DNA of 39,632 nt from UBA6109 sp964506465 (GCA_964506465.1 CAZDLM010000023.1:1-39632), one strand, 5' to 3'; numbered from the stretch's first letter, positions 9,901 to 18,975 are shown. Numbers and translations are program-made. The notes: generated by a model from the letters alone, not told the origin.

Positions 9901-12900
9901 TTAGGCTTGATGCCAACTCTGGGCCAGAGTGCTGATATAGGTCTGATCCTGCCGCATGGCATTGAACTTCTGGATCACATCCAGCCCGGGATCGTTGTTA
10001 ATGCTGCTCATGGTGTTGACAATGTTCTCGATGTCCTGTCGGGTAATATAGTAACCGTCCGTGACCTCCAAGCGTTCGACGCCGTAATTCGCTTGAGAGA
10101 ATTGGCCCGTCATCCGAGTGTAGTTATTTGTATCCAAAAACACGTAGAGGTCATTGTCCTGTTTAACGATGACAGGATCCGTCTCCGAAATGCCGTCCGT
10201 CATCTTCAAGTTATCCGTATCGCCGGATAGTCCCGCCGTTTCGGTTATGGTATCCTGTCCATCGGTTCTGCGGTACAGGTAAACATCATTCCCATTCCCG
10301 CCACTAAGCGTATCATTCCCTCCTTTACCATCAAGGATATCGTTCCCATCATTGCCCGTAAGGATATTGACACCGCTGTTGCCAACAATGGTATTATTCA
10401 TGGTATTACCCGTCCCGTTGATGGCGCCGCTTCCAGTCAATGTCAGGTTCTCAACATCTGATCCCAATGTGTATGTAATGGAACTATGCACCGTATCCGT
10501 ACCATTACCGTCAGTCTCGAAAACATTGTCCCCTGTATCGTCCACTATATATGTGTCATTGCCCTCGTGCCCCATCATGACGTCGGCTCCCAGACCTCCA
10601 TCGAGGATATTATCATAGTGACTACCCTCGATATAGTTGTCCAGTTCATTTCCCGTCCCGTTAGTGCCATAATAACAATCATGATACATTATCAGTTTCT
10701 CGACATTCGATACCAAGGTGTATGAAAAAAGAGTGCTACACACACAATCACTTTCTCCTCCATGGGTACTCTCAATAATCACGGCATCCATAGTTACATC
10801 GTCTATCCAATATGTATCATTACCCGCACCACCTATCAGTGTGTCCGCACCTCCTCCGCCCATGAACCTATCGTTCCCAGCGCCGCCTGTCAGCGTATTT
10901 GCTGCACTATTTCCTACCATTGCATTATCCCCGGTATTGCCCGTCCCGTTGATGGCATCGCTCCCCATCAACATCAAATTCTCAAAATTTGCCCCCAGGG
11001 TATACGTAAAGAAGCTCTTGACCATATCCGTACCCGCTTTCGATTTCTCTGTAACAACATCCCCGACATTGTCCACAACGTAGGTATCATTCCCCATTCC
11101 GCCTATCATTGTGTCCGCCCCCCCTCCGCCGTCAAGCGTGTCGTTCCCATCTCCACCCGTAAGTACATTTGCAGCACCGTTCCCGATCAATACGTTATCT
11201 CCCGAATTGCCTGTCCCGTTAATGGCATCGCTCCCTGTCAACGTCAGATTCTCAATATTCGACCCCAAGTCCAAGGTATACGTAGAGGAAATTTTCAACG
11301 TATCAGTTCCCCCTCCAGCATTCTCGATGACTGTGTCTCCCACATTGTCCACAACGTAGGTATCATGACCCGCTCCACCTATCATCGTGTCCGCGCCACC
11401 TCCGCCGTCGAGCGTATCGTTTCCACCTCCACCAGTAAGTACATTTGCGGCACTGTTCCCGATCAATACGTTATCCGACGCATTGCCCGTCCCATTAATG
11501 GCATCATTCCCTATCAACGTCAGATTCTCAATATTCGAATTCGGCACCCAAGGGGAATGTGCTATCGGTCCCAATGTATACGTAATGGAACTTTGAATTG
11601 TATCATCTCCACCCCCATAAGAGTACTCTACGATCACGTCGTTCGCATTATCCACTACGTATGTGTCATTCCCCACTCCGCCTACCATCGTGTCTGCGCC
11701 GTATCCACCATCGAGGATATTATCTCCAATATTGCCCGTTAGTACGTTATCCAACGTATTGCCCGTCCCGTTAATGGCACTGGCCCCCATCAACGTCATG
11801 TTTTCAACATTGGACCCCAAGGTGTACGTAACGGAACTCCGCACCGTGTCCGTACCCTCCCCCGCATTTTCCATGACCACGTCCCCCGCATTGTCCATCA
11901 CGTACGTATCATTCCCCGCTCCACCGGTCAGCGTATTTGCCGCGCTGTTGCCAACAATAGTGTTATCCAGTATATTGCCTGTCCCGCTGATGGCAGCGTT
12001 CCCCGTCAATGTCAGGTTCTCAACATTAGACGCCAAGGTGTACGTAACAGAACTCTGCACCGTGTCCGTACCCTCTCCTGCGTTCTCCGTGACACTGTCT
12101 CCTGCATTGTCCACTACATATGTGTCATTCCCCGCTCCGCCTACCATCGTGTCTGCGCCGGATCCACCATCGAGGATGTTATCTCCAATATTGCCTGTTA
12201 GTACGTTATCCAACGTATTGCCCGTCCCGTTAATGGCACTGCTCCACGTCAATGCCATATTTTCAACATTAGACCACAATGTGTATGTAATAGAACTCTG
12301 CACCGTGTCCGTACCGGCACTCGAACTTTCGATAACCACATCCCCCGCATTGTCCACTATATAAGTATCATCCCCCACTCCACCTACCAGCATATCATCA
12401 GCAATCGTTCCATTTAATGTATCGTTGTTCGATCCTCCATATAGGTATTGACCGCTTGCGAGATAAACAAGGCAGCCAAATTCCATGTCCCATGCCATAA
12501 CGGTATCCCGGAATTGCGTGATATTTAAGCTATCTTGAGCTTGAAGCCCTTTGATGGTCCGCATGAACTCGATTAAGGTGATTTGCGCAACATCCCTGTC
12601 AATCGCGGCGGCCGTCTGAATTTCCGCCAGAACCGGACATAGGTCTCCCCTGATGCTCGCTGTTACGTCATCCCAGCTATATATGATCTGGTCGTAAAGT
12701 CCCACAATGTGCGTTTGGCCCATGAGTTGTGAATAATACATTTCGAACATTCCCTGATACGATTGGTTGAGCAATGCGGCGGCGAGGGTGTTGGGATTGC
12801 CGGTGCCTTCTGCACCCACAAAAGACCGGCCCAGTAAATGTTCAAGTGCAACGAGCTTTCGCGCATCGATGTTCGGCCCTCGACTTGAGGGATCGAGGGT

Positions 12901-14448
12901 TTCCGTACCCGTCCATTTGAATAGAATCTGTTCCATTAGCGTATTGCGGGCACTGGGGTCCGTTGCAGTCATGAACTGCTCGACAAGAGTTTTCAGCGAA
13001 TCCCCGGTGTCCCGTGCCATCGCCTGATGGAGGTCATAGAGATTGCCGTAACCCTGCAGATCGGGCAGAGCGGCGACAGTTTCCGGCACATCGAGCCATG
13101 CCTCCGCAATGGTATACGCCGTATCCCTTTGCAGCATGAAACCGCCGATCTGGCCGGTCGTGCTGTCGGTCTTTTCGAAAGTGCCTGCTTGAACCTGCGT
13201 GTTGCCGTTACCGTCGTCTATGTTGGTGGTTGTATAACCGGTATCGATGGCGGCGATGCCGAGATCCGAGAGGGATTGCAGCTCGTCGGCCCGGCTGTAG
13301 CTGTAGCCGTCGCCATCGCTATCCTGCCAGACCCTGATCTGGGAATAGGCGGCATCGTTTGCATCGATTTTGCCATCAGAGTTGCCGTCGAGGTCGGCCA
13401 GCGCCTGGAAGCCGTTGGATGCCGTCTGCCCGTTCTGCAGAATCGTCTGATCGCCGAAGAGTTCGGTTCCGTTGTTGATGATGCCGTCACTGTTGCGATC
13501 CAGAACAAGAAGCCCGTCGTCGCTTCCCACCCAGCCGGTCCTTTCGGCAAATCCGTTTCCTTCGTGGTCGAAGTAAGCCCCGTTTGCTGATGCGACCGTT
13601 TCGATCCCGTCGCCGTCTAGATCGAGAATCAAGGGGTCCCTCCGGGGCGGGGCGACGGTGGAGGCCTGCTGGAAGGCCGCAATTGCATCTTCAGGGCATA
13701 AAATGACGTTGCTGTTGATGAGTTGTAATCGTGAAGTTTCGGGGCAAATAGTAATACCACCGGCTATACAGTCCGTCAGAAAATTAGTTACATTGGATAT
13801 CCCGTGTCCTCGCACGGGGATACGAACAATTTCACCTAATTGAATCCCATATTGCCCGAGCAAATCGACACTGATGAGATTCGTGATTGGATATCCATCA
13901 AAATTTTCATCCGGGTACAGGCCAGCAAACGGCCCGCCAACGCCCGGACCGTTGATGGAATAGGCATGGTCGACTGCATCAAGATGATCGGCGGTGAATA
14001 CTTGCGCCAGCGCCCCTCCAAGAGAATGACCGTCCACTGTTATCAGTTCGCCTTCAGCAATCGTTCCCTGATTTGTTAAGCTACTGTAATAATTTTCCAG
14101 TGACGTCGATTGTTCAGAAACCAGTCCAGCCGCGATAACTGCGTCCGCCATCACGTCGAATGCTGGATCATCCGTACCACGTACGGCAAGGGTCTTGTGA
14201 CCCGTGCTGTCAGAGATCAGCATTGCTGCCAAACCGGTAGCCGGGTCCGTGTAATAATCCAAGACTTGGTAACCGGAATTTGAAAGATTTGTTTTTAAAT
14301 TGACATAATGATTATACGTTAGATCATCCTCGTCGTTTCCATACTGAGCTACATCGACTTGCCAAACACCATCTATCTCAGCCATCTTTGCATATGCTAA
14401 TTCTGCCAATTTCGTATTATTCAAATAATCGGTCATGGTTTGCGGCAT
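9901..14448 (-). CDS. Lipase-RTX exoprotein with FrpC-like self-processing module
   Basis: 1515 residues; ATG 14448 follows an ideal AAGGAGG. Domains in order: (1) residues 1-250, alpha/beta-hydrolase of lipase class 3 type, G-H-S-L-G-G with Ser142, plausible Asp195 and His215. (2) Residues 271-430, a module beginning D271-P272 then L-D-L-D-G-D-G, with more calcium loops (D-R-N-S-D-G, D-L-D-G-N-S-D-G-K, D-S-D-G-D-G). This matches the self-processing module of Neisseria FrpC, which cleaves itself at an Asp-Pro bond when calcium binds. (3) A helical linker to about 660. (4) RTX repeats to about 1395. (5) A C-terminal domain of about 120 residues, the expected place of a type I secretion signal. 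The gene begins 12 bp after the upstream membrane-protein gene, whose stop adjoins the ribosome site. Inference: the protein is secreted, folds on calcium, and may cut off its own lipase domain. The lipid substrate is unknown. Confidence 0.9.
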   Translation of the reverse strand: MPQTMTDYLNNTKLAELAYAKMAEIDGVWQVDVAQYGNDEDDLTYNHYVNLKTNLSNSGYQVLDYYTDPATGLAAMLISDSTGHKTLAVRGTDDPAFDVMADAVIAAGLVSEQSTSLENYYSSLTNQGTIAEGELITVDGHSLGGALAQVFTADHLDAVDHAYSINGPGVGGPFAGLYPDENFDGYPITNLISVDLLGQYGIQLGEIVRIPVRGHGISNVTNFLTDCIAGGITICPETSRLQLINSNVILCPEDAIAAFQQASTVAPPRRDPLILDLDGDGIETVASANGAYFDHEGNGFAERTGWVGSDDGLLVLDRNSDGIINNGTELFGDQTILQNGQTASNGFQALADLDGNSDGKIDANDAAYSQIRVWQDSDGDGYSYSRADELQSLSDLGIAAIDTGYTTTNIDDGNGNTQVQAGTFEKTDSTTGQIGGFMLQRDTAYTIAEAWLDVPETVAALPDLQGYGNLYDLHQAMARDTGDSLKTLVEQFMTATDPSARNTLMEQILFKWTGTETLDPSSRGPNIDARKLVALEHLLGRSFVGAEGTGNPNTLAAALLNQSYQGMFEMYYSQLMGQTHIVGLYDQIIYSWDDVTASIRGDLCPVLAEIQTAAAIDRDVAQITLIEFMRTIKGLQAQDSLNITQFRDTVMAWDMEFGCLVYLASGQYLYGGSNNDTLNGTIADDMLVGGVGDDTYIVDNAGDVVIESSSAGTDTVQSSITYTLWSNVENMALTWSSAINGTGNTLDNVLTGNIGDNILDGGSGADTMVGGAGNDTYVVDNAGDSVTENAGEGTDTVQSSVTYTLASNVENLTLTGNAAISGTGNILDNTIVGNSAANTLTGGAGNDTYVMDNAGDVVMENAGEGTDTVRSSVTYTLGSNVENMTLMGASAINGTGNTLDNVLTGNIGDNILDGGYGADTMVGGVGNDTYVVDNANDVIVEYSYGGGDDTIQSSITYTLGPIAHSPWVPNSNIENLTLIGNDAINGTGNASDNVLIGNSAANVLTGGGGNDTLDGGGGADTMIGGAGHDTYVVDNVGDTVIENAGGGTDTLKISSTYTLDLGSNIENLTLTGSDAINGTGNSGDNVLIGNGAANVLTGGDGNDTLDGGGGADTMIGGMGNDTYVVDNVGDVVTEKSKAGTDMVKSFFTYTLGANFENLMLMGSDAINGTGNTGDNAMVGNSAANTLTGGAGNDRFMGGGGADTLIGGAGNDTYWIDDVTMDAVIIESTHGGESDCVCSTLFSYTLVSNVEKLIMYHDCYYGTNGTGNELDNYIEGSHYDNILDGGLGADVMMGHEGNDTYIVDDTGDNVFETDGNGTDTVHSSITYTLGSDVENLTLTGSGAINGTGNTMNNTIVGNSGVNILTGNDGNDILDGKGGNDTLSGGNGNDVYLYRRTDGQDTITETAGLSGDTDNLKMTDGISETDPVIVKQDNDLYVFLDTNNYTRMTGQFSQANYGVERLEVTDGYYITRQDIENIVNTMSSINNDPGLDVIQKFNAMRQDQTYISTLAQSWHQA
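10260..12440 (-). repeat. RTX repeat array, about eight long units
   Basis: Eight successive units of roughly 81-100 residues. Each has a G-x-D-T-Y-x-V-D block, an acidic V-x-E-N stretch, T-V-Q-S-S-x-T-Y-T-L, V-E-N-L-T-L and N-G-T-G-N, then one or more G-G-x-G-x-D nonapeptides. At DNA level the units are similar but not identical, unlike the copies near the assembly gap in the neighbouring RTX gene. Confidence 0.85.
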
Positions 14449-14460
14449 ATTGATACCTCC

Positions 14461-15198
14461 TTATTTTGTATTGACCTGTGGTTTAATGATTTCATATTCG
14501 AGGATATAAGCGCTCTTATTGCTGACCATCGTCCAATAAAGACGATCATGCCAATCCAACCAGTTAAAAAAAGGCACCCCTGCGATTACTAAATACTTTA
14601 TAGAAACGGAGCGGGCGTAACCCAGCACTTTGCCTGTCTCCATATCGGAAATAGTATTCGAGATGTTTTCAGTAATCCAAAAGGTCGATCTCTTTTTGGA
14701 TACTTTATATTTACTGATTGTTTTTTCGACGTGAGAACATTTTACCCTTTGAAAACTATGTTTGTAGTAATGGGATGTATCGTTGTCATATGTACAACGA
14801 TACAGAATCGGTTTGATCTTTTCATTTCTCGCCGCTTCACGATAGAAGCGAGAACCTCTCCAGTCCGTATCGACCAGTGTTTCAAGAACGAGATAGCCCT
14901 TCCTGAAATACTCAGGAGCGGCGACAATTCCGTGATCTGAAATTGTAGAAAATCCACCTTCAAAATACATTTCCTCCGCTTCGACGGTCTTATAGATCTT
15001 TGTTTCGGACCATGTCGCCCATTTGTAGAGAAAGATCCCATAGCCGATCGCGACATCCCAAGTGGGGATCAGGAGGAAAATGACAAGCGTCATGATGGTG
15101 ATGCGTTTGCTCTTTGTCCTTTTCCAGACTTCCCGCGTTATCTTGTACGTCAGCAGCGGATAAAGGAACAATGCAGGCAAAATGAAAAAATAGTACAT
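14461..15198 (-). CDS. Two-helix membrane protein upstream of the lipase-RTX gene
   Basis: 245 residues from ATG 15198 with GGAG 8 nt upstream. Hydrophobic segments at about 2-19 and 34-57 predict an inner-membrane anchor, followed by a soluble domain of about 185 residues, probably periplasmic, rich in Tyr, Lys and Trp. I do not recognise the family. The codons are AT-rich compared with genes beyond 16 kb. The TAA stop directly abuts the AAGGAGG of the lipase-RTX gene, so translation of the two is probably coupled. It occupies the same relative position as the 8649-9350 gene but shows no evident sequence similarity to it. A dedicated partner of the lipase (export helper, tether or self-protection factor) is plausible but only inferred. 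Confidence 0.75.
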   Translation of the reverse strand: MYYFFILPALFLYPLLTYKITREVWKRTKSKRITIMTLVIFLLIPTWDVAIGYGIFLYKWATWSETKIYKTVEAEEMYFEGGFSTISDHGIVAAPEYFRKGYLVLETLVDTDWRGSRFYREAARNEKIKPILYRCTYDNDTSHYYKHSFQRVKCSHVEKTISKYKVSKKRSTFWITENISNTISDMETGKVLGYARSVSIKYLVIAGVPFFNWLDWHDRLYWTMVSNKSAYILEYEIIKPQVNTK

Positions 15199-15332
15199 AA
15201 CTGTCTCCGGTGTATTGGAGTGTGTGAAAATCTCGTAGGATTATGGTTCACACCCACGAACGACACTGCCGTCTGCGACAACACCGCCCAAAAAAACGAA
15301 AATGCTGCGGAAAAAGTGCTGCTAAAAAAGAG

Positions 15333-15379
15333 GAGCGAGGAAATGGAGGAGTGAAAAGAGGCTCACAAGCTCGAAGGCC
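15333..15379. repeat. 47-bp element shared by both cassette upstream regions (copy 2)
   Basis: Partner of 9540-9586 (36/47 identical, no gaps), about 135 bp upstream of the membrane-protein gene at 15198. It lies in the 247-bp space between the DUF3467 stop and that gene, where I see no other structure and no strong promoter. Confidence 0.55.
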
Positions 15380-15445
15380 GATTCCGGCCCGACCGCTCAA
15401 AATAACCAGTTCCCTGACAACTTGCTCGACTGCCGTCGATTTCTT

Positions 15446-15805
15446 TTACTGGATCTTCGGTTTTTCATCGGCCGCCGTCTTCGGAACGGATATATCGATG
15501 GCGCCGTTCTTCGCCTCATAACGGCGAATCAAATTGCCCAGCGTCACGGCAAATCGTTTGGCCGTCTTCAACGAAACGACAACCTTCGATTCAATCTTCA
15601 CCATATTCGGATCGAATGACGGATTCCCGAAGGCAAGCAGAACCTCCTCCGCACCGAAGCCGATATTGAAGATGGCGGCGTACTGCGTTTTTACGCCTTC
15701 CTCGACAAATCGAACCGCTCGTCTCCCCATTTGCGGATTGCGTTCTCCTGCCAGAGGTGCCTTCGCTTCTTGAAATTCACTCGCTGTAGTATCTTTCTTA
15801 TCCAT
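15446..15805 (-). CDS. DUF3467-family protein
   Basis: 119 residues; ATG 15805 is preceded by a strong AAGGAGGGG. The centre (about 40-100) has the DUF3467 pattern: A-A-I-F-N-I-G-F-G-A-E-E-V-L-L-A-F-G, a hydrophobic K-V-V-V-S-L strand, then K-T-A-K-R-F-A-V-T-L-G-N-L-I-R-R-Y-E. The family is small, cytoplasmic and of unknown function. The N-terminus (about 30 residues) and the Lys/Pro-rich C-terminus look disordered. No signal peptide is present. It points the same way as the lipase cassette downstream, but 247 bp separate it from the next gene, so a shared transcript is uncertain. Confidence 0.72.
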   Translation of the reverse strand: MDKKDTTASEFQEAKAPLAGERNPQMGRRAVRFVEEGVKTQYAAIFNIGFGAEEVLLAFGNPSFDPNMVKIESKVVVSLKTAKRFAVTLGNLIRRYEAKNGAIDISVPKTAADEKPKIQ

Positions 15806-16301
15806 CCTATCCCCTCCTTAGCCTTCATCCATTCGATACTTCTCTTCGACGTTTGTTTTCTTTCATAGACGAAACACCCTCAGAAAAATTGCCTTAACAA
15901 CCGAACCGACGAGATCCCACCCAAAACTGCTTTGATTGCTGCAACGACTATTGAGAAAAAGGCTGTGATTTCGATACTACCGCACCAACCAGCATTGCTT
16001 TGATTACGGTGACATTCATCTGTAATGCAAAACCGCTACAGCTTCAGTACCATATCTTACAAAAGGGATGCTTATTTACCGCGAAACGATAGATCTGAGA
16101 TGGGGATCTTCTACAGAAATCTAAAATAGGTGTCAAGAAAATTATTGAGCTGCTCTTTTTGACTTACAGGCCGAAGCTAAGGCAAACATGAAAAGCACTG
16201 TCGGAAACAAACGGAAGCTCCATAACGCCGTGCTCAGCATGGATTGCAGCGCTGCTCGATGCTTTTTTTTGATGCGCGGTATCTTGCGCTCGCTGCCGGA
16301 T
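15806..16301. other. Intergenic region at the composition boundary
   Basis: About 500 bp with no supported gene. It holds a weak minus-strand promoter candidate (16108-16136) and a 32-codon minus-strand ORF (16142-16240) that ends like a mini-lipoprotein but lacks a ribosome site. Base composition changes from AT-richer on the left to clearly GC-rich on the right of this stretch. No tRNA, direct repeat or integrase remnant was seen. Confidence 0.6.
16108..16136 (-). promoter_or_regulatory. Candidate sigma70 promoter upstream of DUF3467
   Basis: On the minus strand a perfect TTGACA (16131-16136) is followed after 17 bp by TAGAAG (16108-16113), a 4/6 match to TATAAT. It would give a leader of about 295 nt before the DUF3467 start, which is long, so this is tentative. 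Confidence 0.3.
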
Positions 16302-17144
16302 TCAAAAGCTGAACCCCAATCCCAGCCCGAAAAAAATGTTGCTGCCCTGGGGGATATCGTCTTCGTTTTCAGCGTCGTGGTCGTCGTACTTGGCGATATT
16401 CGACTTGGCGACGCCGTAGCCGGCATGAAAAAACAAAGACAGCTTGTCGGTCAATTCATAGGAAAACTTGCCCTCGATCGTGAGCGACAGAGACGGCCAT
16501 GAAAACGCCAACTCGGTCGTGAACGACAGCTCGTCCGAAAGGTCGAGAGTATGGCTGAGGGCCAGCTCACCGTAATAGGACGCCTTTTCGCCGCGGGCGA
16601 AGGTGACTGAATTGAAGGCAGACAGCATCCAGGGATCGAGCTCGTAGGCCAGAGTGAGCCCTGCCTCGTACTGGGATGCATCCGTGGTGTTGGGATAGGT
16701 GTAGAGAGAGAGGCTCGGCTCGATGGTGAAATCTTCCCACTCCCGGTTCCAGGACAGCGAGAAGTCCGCTTCATTGAAACGGCCGCGTTCGTTTTCATCG
16801 GTCATGAGATAGTTGCCGAAGAAGGAAAGCGAGAAATCGTCGAACGCCGCCCACGCCGAGGGCTGAAGCACGGGACCGTCGCTGAAGGCGATGCCCCTGG
16901 ATACATAGCGCGAGTAGCAGGCGATCTCGCCGCCCGTTCCCGATCTCAGGCCGAGATCCTCAGGCGGCCTTCCATTCGCCGGGCCCGGACAAAGAAGCAC
17001 AAAGATGAGCGCCGTCGTGAAGGCGACACGGCGGAGAACGCGATACGGCGGGTGCATCGGGACACGGCGGACGCCGGATGGAAACGGAACAAAACGGTCC
17101 TTTGTCTTCAGGTTATTCCGGATATCGTGCAGACCCTTTTCCAT
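16302..17144 (-). CDS. Outer-membrane beta-barrel protein, TorF/Gcw_chp-like
   Basis: 280 residues from ATG 17144, which has GAGG about 9 nt upstream. An internal ATG (17057) would start right at the signal peptide but has no ribosome site. A hydrophobic export segment lies at about residues 40-58 of the long form. The mature protein has Y-S-R-Y-V-S-R-G-I-A-F-S-D-G, typical of the TorF/Gcw_chp barrel family, then alternating amphipathic strands rich in Tyr, Trp and Phe. It ends G-L-G-F-S-F with a terminal Phe, the outer-membrane assembly signal. Last gene of the four-gene operon, 12 bp after the M28 peptidase. Its cargo is unknown; a channel or structural role is inferred from the fold. Confidence 0.75.
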   Translation of the reverse strand: MEKGLHDIRNNLKTKDRFVPFPSGVRRVPMHPPYRVLRRVAFTTALIFVLLCPGPANGRPPEDLGLRSGTGGEIACYSRYVSRGIAFSDGPVLQPSAWAAFDDFSLSFFGNYLMTDENERGRFNEADFSLSWNREWEDFTIEPSLSLYTYPNTTDASQYEAGLTLAYELDPWMLSAFNSVTFARGEKASYYGELALSHTLDLSDELSFTTELAFSWPSLSLTIEGKFSYELTDKLSLFFHAGYGVAKSNIAKYDDHDAENEDDIPQGSNIFFGLGLGFSF

Positions 17145-17156
17145 TCCGGAGATCCT

Positions 17157-18974
17157 CTACCGCGAGTCCGGGGGCGGCGTATGAGCGAGTCGCGCCGCTG
17201 TTTCGATGGCCGTCCTGGCGAGGGAGATCACGTACTCCCAGTCGATTTTCAGGGACGTGTCGGTCGTGTGGTGGTAGCCCACGCGGTTCAGGTTTTCCAG
17301 GCGATTCATGTGCTCGTTGAGGAGAATCACAGGGTACCCCATATCGGAAAAGAGGAGTCCGTCGGTGTTGTAAAGATAGCTTCGGGAATCAAAACGAGTC
17401 CGCAATACGGGTCTGAATTTTATCCCCAGGGCGCGGGCGGAGTCGAAGGCCTCGGCCGCGATCTTCAGCGACGGCCGGTTGTCTCCCGGATTCACCTGAA
17501 AAATATCGTCTTGGTCGGCGCGCCAGCCGATAAGATCCATAAGAACAAGCCCCGAGATGTCCTTTTCCTCCTTCATCAAACGGCCCAGGAATTCGCGAGC
17601 TCCCAGGTCGTCGGGGGGAAATTCTTCACCCGTCAGATGGACGAGCCATATATCGTGGAACAGCCTTGAATCCTTGAGGACGGCGGCCGCTCTCAGGAGA
17701 ACGGCCGTCGCCGAGACATTGTCGTCCGCGCCCGGCGCCGAGACGCGGCGGCCCGTCCGTTCGTATTCGTCCTCACAAAAGGCCGTGTCGATATGATCGG
17801 CCATCATCACTGGCCGGTTCCTCCCGGCAGGCAGGACCCCCGGGATCACGGCGATCAGATTGGCCTGGCGCATGCCCCGCCACAGGAACTCCTGACGGCG
17901 GGTTTCCAGCCCCAGGACCCGATACCGCTCCTCGAGATAATCGAGAAGCAGGTCCAACTGGTTGGCCGGATCGGCCCCGCTCTTGGCCGTGAACCGAAGC
18001 CGCCGTCCGCTCAGGGGAAAAACCGCCTCGGCTTCGCCGTCCAGTTCCAGCAGGTCCTGTCGATAAGCGGCTACGAAATCGCCCGGCCATGTCCTGATGA
18101 ACGCGTCGCGCCTTGGAAGAGGCGGAAGCGCCTGAGGAACCGTTTTCCATGCGATCTCCGAGGGCCAGGTCAGGCCCTTCGCGGAAACGGAGAGGACAAA
18201 GGCCTTGGACTTGCCGTTCAGACGGGCGGGTGCCGGGGTCTGGCGGCAGATCTCGCCCGGGATATCGCGGCTCCGGCGCAGTTCTCCCATCCGCTCCGTG
18301 GGCAGCCAGGCGGGCGTCCCCGGCGGAAGTGGAGCGTCATCCGTCCGTGGCGTCCAGACGCAGTCCCCGAAAGCCGGTTTGTCGTACAGTCCCGGCAGGT
18401 CGGAGAAGTCAGAGAAGATCAGCGCGAATTCCCTGGGATCGTCCGGATCGAGACGAACGGGGAGCAGAGGCGGCGTCACCTTTTCGCTCCCCGCGCCTTC
18501 CAGGAGAGCGGCGTCGAGCCATCTCCACGCGGCGGGCGAGGCCCCCGGGACCCTGAAGCGCACGAAGGCCCAGGTGAGGCGGCCGGCGTCGTCGCGCACC
18601 GGCCAAGCCTCTAACTCGATTCCTCCGCCTGGACGCGCCAGCTTCTTCTTGATGAGGGCGGCGCGGACAGCCTTCGCCTGCGCCTCGCCGAGCGGCTTGA
18701 GGAACCGCGGAAGAAGCGGACGCCCCTGATCCGACGGGTTCAGTCCAAGCTCCATCTCCCTGGGCGTAGCGCCGAGATAGACGGGCTGGCGCTGCTCGGA
18801 ATAGGCTTCCATGTGCATCCAGGGCGCCGGATCCGCGGCCAGTTCGGCCAGACTTCCGATCTGCACGGAGGGCGCTTCGGACGCCCGGCCCCAGACCGCC
18901 GGCAAAAGCAGGACGAGGGCCAGCAGGAAAGGTACGGTGAGCCGGGAAATCCGGCACGTCCGGGGTTCATCCAT
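17157..18974 (-). CDS. Exported M28-family zinc metallopeptidase
   Basis: 605 residues from ATG 18974, one base after the upstream stop and with AAAGG nearby. Longer in-frame starts would lie inside the preceding gene. An N-terminal hydrophobic signal (about 11-29) predicts periplasmic or envelope location. Residues 35-330 are an unrecognised N-terminal region. The peptidase domain (about 335-600) has M28 features: A-D-H-I-D-T (His394), P-G-A-D-D-N (Asp417), T-G-E-E (Glu450/451), V-L-M-D-L-I-G (Asp480) and Y-H-H-T-T-D (His568 or 569), the expected co-catalytic zinc ligands and catalytic Glu. M28 enzymes are mostly aminopeptidases or carboxypeptidases. The substrate is not predictable. The gene sits between a CNB-fold protein and a barrel gene in one operon. 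Confidence 0.85.
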   Translation of the reverse strand: MDEPRTCRISRLTVPFLLALVLLLPAVWGRASEAPSVQIGSLAELAADPAPWMHMEAYSEQRQPVYLGATPREMELGLNPSDQGRPLLPRFLKPLGEAQAKAVRAALIKKKLARPGGGIELEAWPVRDDAGRLTWAFVRFRVPGASPAAWRWLDAALLEGAGSEKVTPPLLPVRLDPDDPREFALIFSDFSDLPGLYDKPAFGDCVWTPRTDDAPLPPGTPAWLPTERMGELRRSRDIPGEICRQTPAPARLNGKSKAFVLSVSAKGLTWPSEIAWKTVPQALPPLPRRDAFIRTWPGDFVAAYRQDLLELDGEAEAVFPLSGRRLRFTAKSGADPANQLDLLLDYLEERYRVLGLETRRQEFLWRGMRQANLIAVIPGVLPAGRNRPVMMADHIDTAFCEDEYERTGRRVSAPGADDNVSATAVLLRAAAVLKDSRLFHDIWLVHLTGEEFPPDDLGAREFLGRLMKEEKDISGLVLMDLIGWRADQDDIFQVNPGDNRPSLKIAAEAFDSARALGIKFRPVLRTRFDSRSYLYNTDGLLFSDMGYPVILLNEHMNRLENLNRVGYHHTTDTSLKIDWEYVISLARTAIETAARLAHTPPPDSR

Positions 18975-18975
18975 C

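Noticed and set aside
10762..12364. Plus-strand open frames of 233-326 codons across the RTX array
   Set aside because: They are repetitive antisense readings of RTX repeats (Pro/Ser/Val-rich); similar ones occur at 993-1604 and 1680-2177.
16142..16240. 32-codon minus-strand ORF ending A-L-A-S-A-C-K-S-K-R, mini-lipoprotein-like
   Set aside because: It has a weak lipobox, no ribosome site and is very short; it is interesting only if conserved downstream of the barrel gene in relatives.
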